Shown piece by piece: positions 1-8,371 of a stretch of 41,808 bases of DNA. Source of the DNA: Anaerolineae bacterium. GTDB taxonomy: Bacteria; Chloroflexota; Anaerolineae; B4-G1; SLSP01. The DNA lies in contig JALOOJ010000009.1 of the NCBI GenBank assembly GCA_025454475.1, positions 1 to 41,808 of the forward strand, written 5' to 3'. The stretch's first letter is position 1. Each line of letters begins with the position of its first letter. The notes under the pieces are model-generated. The model was not told the origin of the DNA. It searched no databases and worked only from the letters and a program-made list of their open reading frames with translations. Made by a program: the position numbers and the translations under genes.

Positions 1-24
1 GGCGGCTGGTCCGTCTCCGGTCCA

Positions 25-804
25 CTACCCGATCCGCACCGCCGCCATCGAGATCGAGCCCCCATCGAATCCCTCGACCGGGAAACTCACTGCCTCGTCC
101 TCGTGTTGCAGGGCGATCACGTAGAGCAAGGGCAGGTAGTGGTCCGGCGTTGGGATCGACAACTGCGCGTCGCGACCCAACGTCTGGTACGCGATAAGCG
201 GTGCGTGATCAGCCGCACCGAGCAGCGCCCGAGCCTGTTGGTCGAACCGGGCCGCCCAGTCATAGGGCTCAACACGCTGCTGGCCCCAAGCGTACGAATG
301 CAGGTTGTGCACGAGGTTGCCACTGCCCACGATAAGGACGCCCTCATCCCGCAGCGGCGCGAGGCGCCTCGCGAGCTCATAGTGGAAGGCTGCGGGCTGC
401 GTCTCATCGATGCTCAACTGCACGACCGGGATATCCGCACTCGGGAAGACGTGGCACAGGACAGACCAGGTCCCGTGGTCAAGGCCCCAACGCTCATCCA
501 GGCCGATCTGTGTCGGTGACAGCAACGCCTGCACCCGCCGGGCAAGATCGGGCGAACCTGGTGCGGGATACTCGACCTCAAAGAGCTGCCGGGGAAAACC
601 GCCAAAATCGTGGATGGTCCGCGGTACGGGCATCGCCGTCACCAGCGTTGCGGGCAAATACCAGTGGGCCGAGATGCAGAGCACGGCCTCCGGTCGTCCC
701 ACCGAGGCGCCGACCGCCGCCCATCCGCGTGAATAGGCGTTATCCGAGATCGCGTTCATCGGGTTGCCGTGCCCGAAGAAGATCGCAGGCATTCGTGTGG
801 TCAT
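25..804 (-). CDS. ygiD: YgiD-type extradiol ring-cleavage dioxygenase (4,5-DOPA dioxygenase family)
   Basis: A 259-residue protein of the class III extradiol dioxygenase (LigB/DODA) family, which opens catechol rings with a single Zn or Fe ion. Visible metal-site blocks are GHGNPMNAI near the N-terminus, SAHWY, HDFGGFP and SGNLVHNL, in the order and spacing of YgiD, and the length is normal for the family. I start it at the ATG at 804 rather than further upstream, because a strong AAGGAGGT ribosome-binding site lies just before it and the longer extension is only the shadow of the neighbouring gene. The ATG overlaps the stop of the upstream nucleotidyltransferase gene as ATGA, so the two are translationally coupled. 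The physiological substrate cannot be read from the sequence. Confidence 0.93.
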   Translation of the reverse strand: MTTRMPAIFFGHGNPMNAISDNAYSRGWAAVGASVGRPEAVLCISAHWYLPATLVTAMPVPRTIHDFGGFPRQLFEVEYPAPGSPDLARRVQALLSPTQIGLDERWGLDHGTWSVLCHVFPSADIPVVQLSIDETQPAAFHYELARRLAPLRDEGVLIVGSGNLVHNLHSYAWGQQRVEPYDWAARFDQQARALLGAADHAPLIAYQTLGRDAQLSIPTPDHYLPLLYVIALQHEDEAVSFPVEGFDGGSISMAAVRIG

Positions 805-1601
805 TCCCCGGCACCTCCTTGCGTTCCCAGCACATACCGGATAAACGCGAGCGTCTCGCGCACCGCGTCGGGCGCCGGCGGCCCATCGGGTCCGCGCCGC
901 CCTTCCCAGGCATTGTCGATCAGACGCGCCCAGCGAGCCCCCACCGTCTCGCGGGCCCACTCCACCGCGGTGGCCTTGGATACCACGTCTCCGTGCGCCA
1001 CCGTATACAGAATCCGGCACAGCGTGAGGACGATGTATGACTGGTAACCCCTGGATGCCATCTGACCAGGGTTGTCACGAAGTCCCCCCAGCCAGTCCGC
1101 GAACATCGTAACGGCCTGTCGTAGCTCATCGGGCGTGACCGGTTCGACAAGCTTGCGCGGATCGGGTCCCACCACCGTGATCCCGTGCTCGTGCAGGACG
1201 TGCCGGTGGATCGTCCAGCCGAGGTCAAGGTCCACCCACTTGAGCCGCTCGCCCAAGCCCCGCTCCAGGTTCGGGCAGCGGGTGCGCGACGGGTCGCCGC
1301 GCCTGAGAGCTGAGGCAGGAACGTAGAACCCCTCTAGTTGGATCGCGAGGGGGACGTCGATCGTGGATATCCGGTCGTGCAACGCCCGAAGGGCCACGAA
1401 GTCATCCTCCGCCGCAGCGCGATCGACTACAACGACGAAGTCGATGTCGCTGGCCTCGTCGAAGCCACCCGCCGCCAATGACCCGTCGAGATACATCCCG
1501 ATCAGGCGCTCGCCGAGTATCGCCTGCGCGCCGGCCAGCACCTCGGCGACCAGCATATTCACTTCAGGCAGAGGGGTCAGGTTCTCGAGCATGACGAGCA
1601 T
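801..1601 (-). CDS. AadA-like nucleotidyltransferase (DUF4111 C-terminal domain)
   Basis: About 266 residues. The N-terminal half is a minimal nucleotidyltransferase fold: GSLAAGG followed by SDIDFVVVVD gives the GS...DxD signature that binds Mg-ATP. The C-terminal half is helical and resembles the AadA C-terminal domain (DUF4111). Relatives adenylylate aminoglycosides such as streptomycin or spectinomycin, but many environmental members are uncharacterised, so resistance is only a possibility. The start is uncertain: ATG at 1601, ATG at 1592 or a TTG at 1628. None has a good ribosome-binding site, and a 12-bp perfect hairpin lies immediately upstream of 1601 and overlaps the TTG. It is coupled by ATGA overlap to the dioxygenase gene downstream. 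Confidence 0.85.
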   Translation of the reverse strand: MLVMLENLTPLPEVNMLVAEVLAGAQAILGERLIGMYLDGSLAAGGFDEASDIDFVVVVDRAAAEDDFVALRALHDRISTIDVPLAIQLEGFYVPASALRRGDPSRTRCPNLERGLGERLKWVDLDLGWTIHRHVLHEHGITVVGPDPRKLVEPVTPDELRQAVTMFADWLGGLRDNPGQMASRGYQSYIVLTLCRILYTVAHGDVVSKATAVEWARETVGARWARLIDNAWEGRRGPDGPPAPDAVRETLAFIRYVLGTQGGAGE

Positions 1602-1607
1602 ACTATC

Positions 1608-1639
1608 GCGCCCAAGGCTATTAGGCAAGCCTTGGGCGC
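1608..1639. promoter_or_regulatory. 12-bp perfect inverted repeat before the nucleotidyltransferase
   Basis: GCGCCCAAGGCT (1608-1619) and its exact reverse complement (1628-1639) flank an 8-nt loop. The hairpin sits in the divergent spacer, just upstream of the likely start codon of the minus-strand nucleotidyltransferase gene. No T-tract follows it, so it looks more like a leader structure or operator than an intrinsic terminator. Confidence 0.6.
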
Positions 1640-1655
1640 AGCAGAGGCCGGTTGT

Positions 1656-1683
1656 TTGCCGCGCCTGCTGCTGGCGCTATACT
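1656..1683 (+). promoter_or_regulatory. Promoter for the NUDIX gene
   Basis: TTGCCG at 1656-1661, a 16-bp spacer and TATACT at 1678-1683. Transcription would start near 1690, about 26 nt before the GTG start at 1716. Confidence 0.55.
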
Positions 1684-1715
1684 GCGCACGCACCATTCGG
1701 ATCTTGAGGTGATCC

Positions 1716-2567
1716 GTGGCCGTGGACGCACACCCCATACTCGCGCTTCGCCAGACCGTCCGCGCCGACGACGGGCGTATGACCGACGCCGCCTTCCGGG
1801 CAACGACGCACCTCTTCGCCGAAGCCCAGCGCGATCCGAAGCTCCTGGAGGCGTTCGGCGCAGAGTACGAACGCGTGGAAGCGCTGCTGTGCGTTGACCG
1901 GACCGGCGAGCCGGTCGCCGTCAATGCTACGACGCTCGCGGACTTGCGCCGGGCTGTCCAGAAAGCGCCTGAACTGGGCCGCTGGTTCCGCGAGGCGACG
2001 CTGCCTGACGGGCGCCGAGCCGTCCTCATCTCGCGCTGGCTCTGCCACGCCGCGGGCTTCCGCCACCGTACGGTCCACCTCCTCCTCGACCACCCGACGC
2101 TGCTCGACCACACCGTGTTGCAGGTCCGCGGCCTCAATAGGCCCGAGGCGCCCGGCCTCTTCGACCTTCCCGCCGCGGGTCACGTGGCGGGCCTCGAAAC
2201 CGTTGAGGATGCGCTGCGCAAGGAGCTCAGAGAGGAGCTCAACGTGAGTCTGAACGCGGTCGAGGATCTGACGTGCCTGGGCAGCTATACCTATGCCGAC
2301 CTAGACGGAGTTAACGTCGAGTATCGCACGGTCTTTCGCGGACGCCTGAGCGAAGTCGATTGGATGCGGCTTGGCGCGAGCGACGAAGAGCTGTTGGCGA
2401 TCGTCTTCCTCCCCGTTCACAAGCTGGCGGCGCTGATCACGGCGCACCCCGAGCGCGTCGCGTCAGGCCTGAGCGGCTCGTTGGGGCGGTACCTGCTCGC
2501 CCGGAACGGTGAACGGAGCGCCTCAGACCCCGCGCCGCTGGGCGCCGACGGCCTGGCTGACCGCTGA
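1716..2567 (+). CDS. NUDIX hydrolase
   Basis: A 283-residue protein with a Nudix box near residues 155-177. The pattern Gx5Ex7(K)ExxEE is intact, with K replacing the usual R and N replacing the last G (KELREELNV), so the metal-binding glutamates are present. The region before it, with a tryptophan- and arginine-rich block, resembles the isopentenyl-diphosphate-isomerase/YfcD branch, but the substrate cannot be assigned. The GTG start is chosen because GAGGTGAT lies at good spacing upstream and a TATACT promoter precedes it. It stands alone, about 100 nt before a methyltransferase gene on the same strand. Confidence 0.85.
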   Translation: MAVDAHPILALRQTVRADDGRMTDAAFRATTHLFAEAQRDPKLLEAFGAEYERVEALLCVDRTGEPVAVNATTLADLRRAVQKAPELGRWFREATLPDGRRAVLISRWLCHAAGFRHRTVHLLLDHPTLLDHTVLQVRGLNRPEAPGLFDLPAAGHVAGLETVEDALRKELREELNVSLNAVEDLTCLGSYTYADLDGVNVEYRTVFRGRLSEVDWMRLGASDEELLAIVFLPVHKLAALITAHPERVASGLSGSLGRYLLARNGERSASDPAPLGADGLADR

Positions 2568-2647
2568 AACGTGCCTTGTCGCCACATACGCGTGCCTATC
2601 GCTCGAATCCTGACATCATCCCAGCGTCGGACTGTGCCACTTTACCA

Positions 2648-2662
2648 CTCACTGATAGTGAG
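2648..2662 (+). promoter_or_regulatory. Small hairpin overlapping the methyltransferase ribosome-binding site
   Basis: CTCACT, loop GAT, AGTGAG forms a 6-bp stem whose 3' arm contains the first bases of the GTGAGGA ribosome-binding site of the TTG-start gene at 2669. It could dampen translation. The stem is short, so this is tentative. Confidence 0.3.
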
Positions 2663-2668
2663 GAATGA

Positions 2669-3526
2669 TTGACCACACATGCGAAGGAACGCGCCGGACT
2701 GGGTGCGGGCCTCGTAGCGCTCCTCTACGCCTACTCGTGCAAGCAATGGCCCGCATTCCGGCGGGCCTCTCGTCACGCGATGTACTCGCTGCTTGCGCGT
2801 TTCGCGCCGCGCCAGGACTGGACGTTCATGAACTACGGGTACGCCCCGGTCGACCCAACCGAGCCGGTTCCCATACTTGATCCCAGCGATGAGCCGAACC
2901 GCTACTGCATCCAGCTCTATCGCCACGTCGTCGGCGCTAACAACCTATCTGGACGAAAGGTACTGGAGGTGGGCAGCGGGCGCGGCGGTGGCTCAGAGTA
3001 CCTCTTACGAGCGATGCAGCCGGCGGAGATGGTGGGCCTGGACTACTCCGAGCCAGCCGTGGCGCTGTGCCAACGGATCCACACCGGCGCCGGGCTGCGC
3101 TTCGTGCACGGCGATGCTGAACAGTTACCGTTCGACGATGCCAGCTACGACGCAGTGGTGAACGTAGAATCCTCCCACTGCTACGGATCGATACGGAGCT
3201 TTTTGCTGGAGGTCGTGCGCGTTCTGCGTCCCGGTGGGCACCTGCTGTTCGCGGACTTCCGGAGGCGTAGGGATCTGGACGCGCTGCTCGCAGCGTTCGA
3301 CGCAGCAGGCCTGCAGTGCCTCAGTCAGACCGACATCACGCACAACATCATTGCCGCGCTGGTGTTGGACAACGCGCACAAGCTCGCGCAGATTCGCGCG
3401 TCGGCCCCACGTTGGCTCACGAGAATGCTGGGTGAGTTCGCGGGTGTGCCGGGCTCTCGAATCCACGAGCAGTTCACGAGCGGCAGCACCGTATACCTGA
3501 GCTGCGTGCTCCGTAAGGCCGTGTAG
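2669..3526 (+). CDS. Class I SAM-dependent methyltransferase
   Basis: A 285-residue Rossmann-fold methyltransferase. Motif I is VLEVGSGRGGGS (around residues 98-109), followed by GLDYSEPAV, then HGDAEQLPFDDASYDAV and VLRPGGHLLFADF. The N-terminal WTFMNYGYA block is typical of the branch containing the mycobacterial phthiotriol/phenolphthiotriol methyltransferases and other lipid or polyketide O-methyltransferases. A lipid-like acceptor is therefore plausible but unproven. The start is TTG, with GAGGA just upstream and partly inside a small hairpin. The neighbouring epimerase gene has its own promoter, so they need not share a pathway. Confidence 0.88.
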   Translation: MTTHAKERAGLGAGLVALLYAYSCKQWPAFRRASRHAMYSLLARFAPRQDWTFMNYGYAPVDPTEPVPILDPSDEPNRYCIQLYRHVVGANNLSGRKVLEVGSGRGGGSEYLLRAMQPAEMVGLDYSEPAVALCQRIHTGAGLRFVHGDAEQLPFDDASYDAVVNVESSHCYGSIRSFLLEVVRVLRPGGHLLFADFRRRRDLDALLAAFDAAGLQCLSQTDITHNIIAALVLDNAHKLAQIRASAPRWLTRMLGEFAGVPGSRIHEQFTSGSTVYLSCVLRKAV

Positions 3527-3665
3527 CCCGGCTCGGTTGGACCGTGGCGCTAGGGACCACTGGTGAATCGTGCGCTCTGTTCTGCCAGGTCAGAGCGCTG
3601 ACAAGCGACGATCCGGTCTACATCCTCGCCGGAGCGTGCCGGCTGTCCGCATTACACCGGTGCTG

Positions 3666-3674
3666 TGTTATACT
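3666..3674 (+). promoter_or_regulatory. Extended -10 promoter, leaderless start of the epimerase gene
   Basis: TGTTATACT ends 8 nt before the ATG at 3683, so the predicted transcription start falls on or next to the start codon. No recognisable -35 and no ribosome-binding site are present. This is the pattern expected of a leaderless mRNA. Confidence 0.55.
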
Positions 3675-3682
3675 TGGCAGCT

Positions 3683-4672
3683 ATGGACGAACAGACACAC
3701 ACCTACCACACGCTGATCACCGGCGGCGCCGGGTTCATCGGATCGCACCTCGCCGAAGCACTGCTGGCTCGCGGTGGGACGGTCACGGTCATCGACGACC
3801 TGTCGACCGGACGCTTCGGGAATATCGCCCCCCTCACCGACCATCCCCGTTTCCGCTTCGCGATCGATACCATCACGCACGCGCTGGTGATGGATCGCCT
3901 GGCAAGCGAGTGCGACGTCATCATCCACCTGGCAGCGGCGGTGGGCGTTGAGCTGATCGTCCACGACCCCGTCCGCACGATCGAGACCAATGTGCTGGGA
4001 AGCCACAGCGTGTACCAGGCCGCAGCGCGCTATCGCCGGAAGGTGTTGATCGCCTCGACCTCCGAGGTCTACGGAAAAGGCGTGAGGGTCCCTTTCGCCG
4101 AAGATGACGACCGGCTATTGGGGCCGACGACGAAGGCGCGCTGGAGCTACTCCGACTCAAAGGCCATCGACGAGTTTCTGGCCTTTGCCCATCACAAGCA
4201 GCACGGGCTGCCTGTGGTGATTGCTCGGCTCTTCAACACGGTAGGCCCGCGACAGTCGGGGCAGTACGGCATGGTGATCCCACGCCTGGTGGCCCAGGCA
4301 CTCGCGGGCAAGCCGCTCACCGTTTACGGTGACGGACAACAGACGCGCTGCTTCTGCAATGTCCGCGACGTAGTCGCGGCACTCATCGGCCTGGTCGAGA
4401 GCCCCGAGGCGGTGGGTGAGGTGTTCAACGTGGGCTCGACCGACGAGGTGAGCATCTTCGCCCTCGCGCAGCGCATCCTGGCCCTCACAGGTCGCTCCCC
4501 TGAAGACATCACCCTTATTCCCTATGCCGAGGCCTACGAGCCCGGTTTCGAAGACATGCAGCGTCGCGTCCCGGATATCACGAAGATCCGGCAAACAACC
4601 GGCTGGGCGCCGGGCATCCCATTAGATGAGACGCTGCAGCAGGTGATCGCGGATCAGCGCGCGAGACTGTAG
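3683..4672 (+). CDS. NAD-dependent epimerase/dehydratase (extended SDR, sugar nucleotide)
   Basis: A 329-residue extended short-chain dehydrogenase. The NAD-binding GGAGFIGSHL lies near the N-terminus, followed by the acidic VIDDLSTG loop, the catalytic STSEVYG serine region, YSDSK (Tyr-x3-Lys), and RLFNTVGPRQ with IPRLVAQAL. It resembles UDP-glucose 4-epimerases, UDP-glucuronate decarboxylases and dTDP-glucose dehydratases, and acts on a nucleotide sugar in the cytoplasm. The exact reaction is not decidable from motifs. I choose the ATG at 3683 rather than the GTG at 3665, because the -10 box lies between them and the Rossmann strand begins soon after. Confidence 0.9.
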   Translation: MDEQTHTYHTLITGGAGFIGSHLAEALLARGGTVTVIDDLSTGRFGNIAPLTDHPRFRFAIDTITHALVMDRLASECDVIIHLAAAVGVELIVHDPVRTIETNVLGSHSVYQAAARYRRKVLIASTSEVYGKGVRVPFAEDDDRLLGPTTKARWSYSDSKAIDEFLAFAHHKQHGLPVVIARLFNTVGPRQSGQYGMVIPRLVAQALAGKPLTVYGDGQQTRCFCNVRDVVAALIGLVESPEAVGEVFNVGSTDEVSIFALAQRILALTGRSPEDITLIPYAEAYEPGFEDMQRRVPDITKIRQTTGWAPGIPLDETLQQVIADQRARL

Positions 4673-4691
4673 GGACGGAGCATCCTGCGCC

Positions 4692-5648
4692 CTACGAGCC
4701 GATGCCGCAGAACCAGCGCTCCTGTGAGGCCCGCAGCGCTGCCGCCTCGGAAGCCTCCTCGGCATAGGGCATATGGCCCGCGCTGAGGAGGAAGAGCTCG
4801 CGGTGACGCAGCGCGTTCGCGACGGCGAACTGACCCGGCGGAGGCACAGCGGGGTCGGCCAGTGCCGGGGCGACCAGGACCGGGATGTCTATGAACGACG
4901 CCGCTGTCGCCGCGTCGTAGTAGGTGAGAACCCACTCGATCTCAGGATGCGCCGCGTGGTAGCGGCGCACCGCCTCCCCGCTTCCCACGCTCGAACACTG
5001 CAGCCGGATCGGATGATGCCCAAAGGTGGGCACGACCAGATGCCCCCGTACGAAGCGCCGGTTCCACGGCAGCGCCAGCGCTCCAAGTCCGCCGCCGAAG
5101 CTCCCGCCGATATAGACAAGTCCCTCCTCCACGCCAGGATAGAGCGTGAGTAGCGCCGTGGCAGCTGACCAGAGCGCGGCGACCGAGGGCCGCAGAATAT
5201 AGGTGTCGCGCGAGGCAATGCCGTGTGTAACGTGACGGTCGGACGTGGCGGGCAGGTCGGGCCGCGCCGAGAGGTTGAACCCGGGCGCGCACGGGAAGAT
5301 CGCGGCGACACGGTCGAGCGGCAGGTCGAAGTCCGGCGCATCGCGCCCACCATAGCCGTGCCCTACAACAGCGCCGCAGAGCGGCTCACCCTCTGCGGGT
5401 GAGACAAGCCAGGCGCCGATCCGGTAACCACCCCACGTGTCGAAGTCAACCCGCTGCAGGCGCTGCCGTGCATCGGAGCCCTCCAGCGACGTCACATCCA
5501 GGCGCAGCGGGACACGCGCCGTCTGCTCAGCCGTGTCCCGCCAGAACTCCTCGAAGTCTCTGGGCCGTGGCGGAAGGCCGACCGCTAGCAGCGCATCCCG
5601 ATCGTAGCCGTAGGTCGGGTCGAAGCCATAGGTCGCCGCAGCGTCCAC
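4692..5648 (-). CDS. Acetylxylan esterase / cephalosporin-C deacetylase family hydrolase
   Basis: A 318-residue alpha/beta hydrolase of the AXE1 family. GHGYGGR forms the oxyanion-hole region, the nucleophile is Ser in GGSFGGG, and the late DPAVPP and SAGHMPY blocks supply the Asp and His. Relatives remove acetyl groups from xylo-oligosaccharides and other esters, and no signal peptide is visible, so it should act in the cytoplasm. The GTG start lies one nucleotide after the stop of the rhamnulokinase gene. It is therefore the last gene of the sugar-catabolic operon running from 12454. Its 3' end faces the epimerase gene with only 19 nt between them. Confidence 0.87.
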   Translation of the reverse strand: MDAAATYGFDPTYGYDRDALLAVGLPPRPRDFEEFWRDTAEQTARVPLRLDVTSLEGSDARQRLQRVDFDTWGGYRIGAWLVSPAEGEPLCGAVVGHGYGGRDAPDFDLPLDRVAAIFPCAPGFNLSARPDLPATSDRHVTHGIASRDTYILRPSVAALWSAATALLTLYPGVEEGLVYIGGSFGGGLGALALPWNRRFVRGHLVVPTFGHHPIRLQCSSVGSGEAVRRYHAAHPEIEWVLTYYDAATAASFIDIPVLVAPALADPAVPPPGQFAVANALRHRELFLLSAGHMPYAEEASEAAALRASQERWFCGIGS

Positions 5649-5649
5649 C

Positions 5650-7134
5650 CTACTCCCCGCGAATCTGCAGGTAGCGAGCGTAGACGTCGTCCCACCGCGC
5701 CGTGTCGCGCGGCTCGAACGTCTTCAGCTCAAACGACGCCTTCACCACCTCGCGTCCCTCGGCGATCGAGCCGATGTGGCCCAGCGCCTTGGCCTGGACG
5801 AGCACATTGCCCAGCGCCGTCGCCTCGATTGGCCCGGTCACCACGGTGCGCCCGGTTGCGTCGGCTGCCAGTTGGTCAAGCAGCTCGTTCTGCGCGCCGC
5901 CGCCGATGATGTGGATCGTGCCGAGGCGCTTGCCTGTGAGCTCATCGAGCCGCTCGGCGACCCAGCGGTACTCCAGCGCCAGGCTCTCCAACGCACAGCG
6001 CAGGATTGCGCCCTTTGACTCGGGAGGCGCCTGGCCCACATCCCGGCATGCCGCCCGGATGCGCGAGGTCATGTCGCCCGGGGCGAGGAATCGCGAGTCG
6101 CTTGGTGACACGATCGGGCCAAAAGCCGGCGCCGCCGCCGCCATCTCGACCATCTCTCCATAGTCATAGTCCTCGCCGGTACGCTGCCACTCACGACGGC
6201 ACTCCTGCACCAACCACAGGCCCATGATGTTCTTGAGGATGCGGAACGTGCCATCCACGCCGCCCTCGTTGGTCAAGTTCCAGGTGAGCATCCGGTCGTC
6301 GATGATCGGGGCCTTCGACTCGACCCCCATCAGCGACCAGGTACCCGAGCTGAGGTAGATGGCGTTGTCGGGGTCCATCGGCACAGCCGCCACCGCGGAG
6401 CCGGTGTCGTGCGTCGCCGGCGCAATCACGGGCACTGCGCCCAACCCCGTCTCCGCCGCCACCGACGCCTGCAGCGGACCTAGCACCGTGCCCGGCGGCA
6501 CAATGGCGCCGAACAATCGCGTGGGAATCCCCAGCTTCTCCAGCATCCCATAGGCCCAATCGCCGGCCCGCGGGTCGTAGCACTGCGTCGTTGTCGCGAT
6601 GGTGAACTCGTTGGCCCTGCGACCTGTGAGCCAGTAGTTGATCAGGTCGGGCATCGTCAGCAGCGTCTCGGCAACGTCGAGGACCGACGACCCGGCCTCT
6701 ACCATCGCCACGAGCTGAAACAGCGTGTTGAGCTGCATGAACTGGATGCCCGTCCGTGCAAAGACCTCACCGCGGGGCACTCTGCGGAACGCCGCTTCCA
6801 TCATCCCATCGGTGCGACTGTCGCGGTAGTGATACGGGTTTCCGAGGAGCGTGCCGTCGCGCCCCAGGAGCCCATAGTCCACGCCCCAGGTATCGAGACC
6901 GATGCCCACGATGCGGTCGCCGTACTCCGCCGCGGCCTTACCCAGGCCAATCTTGATGTCACTCCAGAGCCGCAAGACGTCCCAGAACAGCGTCCCCTGC
7001 ACATCAACAGGCCCATTCGGGAAGCGATGCAGAGGCTCGAGAGCGATGCGCTTGCCGTCGAAATGCCCCGCGACGACGCGCCCACTCTCGGCGCCGAGAT
7101 CGACGGCCAAGTAGACGTTACCCGCACTGATCAT
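5650..7134 (-). CDS. rhaB: Rhamnulokinase-like FGGY carbohydrate kinase
   Basis: A 494-residue FGGY kinase. The N-terminal DLGAESGRVV phosphate-1 motif, GLDTWGVDYGLL, YHYRDSRT and the late GGGAQNELLDQ adenosine motif are the signature set of rhamnulokinases. These phosphorylate L-rhamnulose to L-rhamnulose-1-phosphate. Aldolase cleavage of that product would give dihydroxyacetone phosphate and L-lactaldehyde. No isomerase or aldolase is present in this window. The start ATG has a strong AAGGAGGAA ribosome-binding site. It follows the Ldh_2 dehydrogenase gene after 24 nt and precedes the esterase by 1 nt. A related ketose (for example fuculose or ribulose) as substrate cannot be excluded. Confidence 0.88.
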   Translation of the reverse strand: MISAGNVYLAVDLGAESGRVVAGHFDGKRIALEPLHRFPNGPVDVQGTLFWDVLRLWSDIKIGLGKAAAEYGDRIVGIGLDTWGVDYGLLGRDGTLLGNPYHYRDSRTDGMMEAAFRRVPRGEVFARTGIQFMQLNTLFQLVAMVEAGSSVLDVAETLLTMPDLINYWLTGRRANEFTIATTTQCYDPRAGDWAYGMLEKLGIPTRLFGAIVPPGTVLGPLQASVAAETGLGAVPVIAPATHDTGSAVAAVPMDPDNAIYLSSGTWSLMGVESKAPIIDDRMLTWNLTNEGGVDGTFRILKNIMGLWLVQECRREWQRTGEDYDYGEMVEMAAAAPAFGPIVSPSDSRFLAPGDMTSRIRAACRDVGQAPPESKGAILRCALESLALEYRWVAERLDELTGKRLGTIHIIGGGAQNELLDQLAADATGRTVVTGPIEATALGNVLVQAKALGHIGSIAEGREVVKASFELKTFEPRDTARWDDVYARYLQIRGE

Positions 7135-7158
7135 AGATTCCTCCTTGTGAGTCAGCGA

Positions 7159-8265
7159 TTAGAAGTAGGCCTCGTACCCCAGCACATTGAGCTTGTCGCG
7201 CAGGAAAACCAGCTCTTTGCGGAGGTTTGGATTCATAGGCACGCCCTTCTCGCGAACCGCGATCTCACGCTCGTATTCCTTCTCGCCGGCGACGTAGATG
7301 CGCTCCGCACCCGGTGCCTTGCGCGAATCATGGAGCGAGCGCGCCATATTCCCCACGATCGCCTTGAAAAGCTCTAGCGGTACGAAGTGCGTTACGTCGA
7401 TCGCCAGGAAGAACTGACCCAGCATATGCGGACGCTGCGACCCATCCTCGTTGATGCCCGTCAGCCCTTTCATGAACGGTCCGCCCGATAGCCCCGCCGA
7501 CAGAATCTCGACGATGACTGCCAGGCCATAGCCCTTGTACCCCGCAAGCAGCTCGCCCATCCCGCCCAACGGCAGCATCGACGCGAGATCATCGGGCAAT
7601 GCCGCGAGGATCGCCGCAGGATCCGTCATCGGGTTCGCCTTATCGTCAATCACCCAACCCGCGGGAACGGGCTTTTCCGCCCGCGCAGCCACTTCGATCT
7701 TGCCACGCTGGGCGATGGTCGTCGCTCCGTCATAGCAGAACGGAAAGGCCATATCGGAGGGCGCCGCGAAGGCGATAGGATTGGTTCCGAGCATCGGCTC
7801 GACGCCAAACGTCGGCGCCATCGAGGGTCGGGCATTGGTGAAGGCCATCCCAACCATCCCCTCCTTAGCCGCCATCAGCGGGTAGAAACCAGCAATGCCG
7901 AAGTGCGTCGCATTGCGCACCGCCACACCGGCTATCCCAAAAGCACGCGCCTTGCGGATTGCCAGCTCCATCGACCGGTAGGCGGTCGGGTGCCCCATCC
8001 CGTGGTGTGCATCCACCAACGCCGTCGTCTCGGTCTCCTTCACGATCTCCATCTGCGCCGCCGGAAACTGAATCCCCGCCTGGATGCGGTCGTAGTAGTA
8101 CTTGAGCCGGCCAATGCCGTGAGACTCGATGCCGCGGAGGTCCGATGTGATCAGCACCTCGGCGCAGATCGCCGCATCCTCCTCGCCCACGCCCTGCGCC
8201 CTGAACACATCAGTCATAAACCGCTGAAGAACCGCCACCGGAACCCGACTCACCTCGTTTGCCAT
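7159..8265 (-). CDS. Ldh_2-family NAD(P)-dependent dehydrogenase (malate/L-lactate/ureidoglycolate type)
   Basis: A 368-residue oxidoreductase of the Ldh_2/MDH2 fold, unrelated to classical lactate dehydrogenase. The family blocks SHGIGRL (catalytic His), ATHFGIAGFY and GTNPIAFAAPS (nucleotide binding) and GYKGYGL are all present. The family oxidises or reduces 2-hydroxyacids such as lactate, malate, sulfolactate and ureidoglycolate. In this operon, between a rhamnulokinase and a GlcDEF-like oxidase, a lactate or related 2-hydroxyacid is the sensible guess. The start has GGAAAGGA upstream. About 106 nt separate it from the fusion gene before it, so an internal promoter is possible. Confidence 0.88.
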   Translation of the reverse strand: MANEVSRVPVAVLQRFMTDVFRAQGVGEEDAAICAEVLITSDLRGIESHGIGRLKYYYDRIQAGIQFPAAQMEIVKETETTALVDAHHGMGHPTAYRSMELAIRKARAFGIAGVAVRNATHFGIAGFYPLMAAKEGMVGMAFTNARPSMAPTFGVEPMLGTNPIAFAAPSDMAFPFCYDGATTIAQRGKIEVAARAEKPVPAGWVIDDKANPMTDPAAILAALPDDLASMLPLGGMGELLAGYKGYGLAVIVEILSAGLSGGPFMKGLTGINEDGSQRPHMLGQFFLAIDVTHFVPLELFKAIVGNMARSLHDSRKAPGAERIYVAGEKEYEREIAVREKGVPMNPNLRKELVFLRDKLNVLGYEAYF

Positions 8266-8371
8266 AGCTCTATCCTTTCCTGGCTTGACTCACCTCACGC
8301 AAGGCCGCAGAGGCACGGAACTGCACATCGTGTGTACACCTCGGCCCGATTCCCTTGTCCCGACTCTGTCC

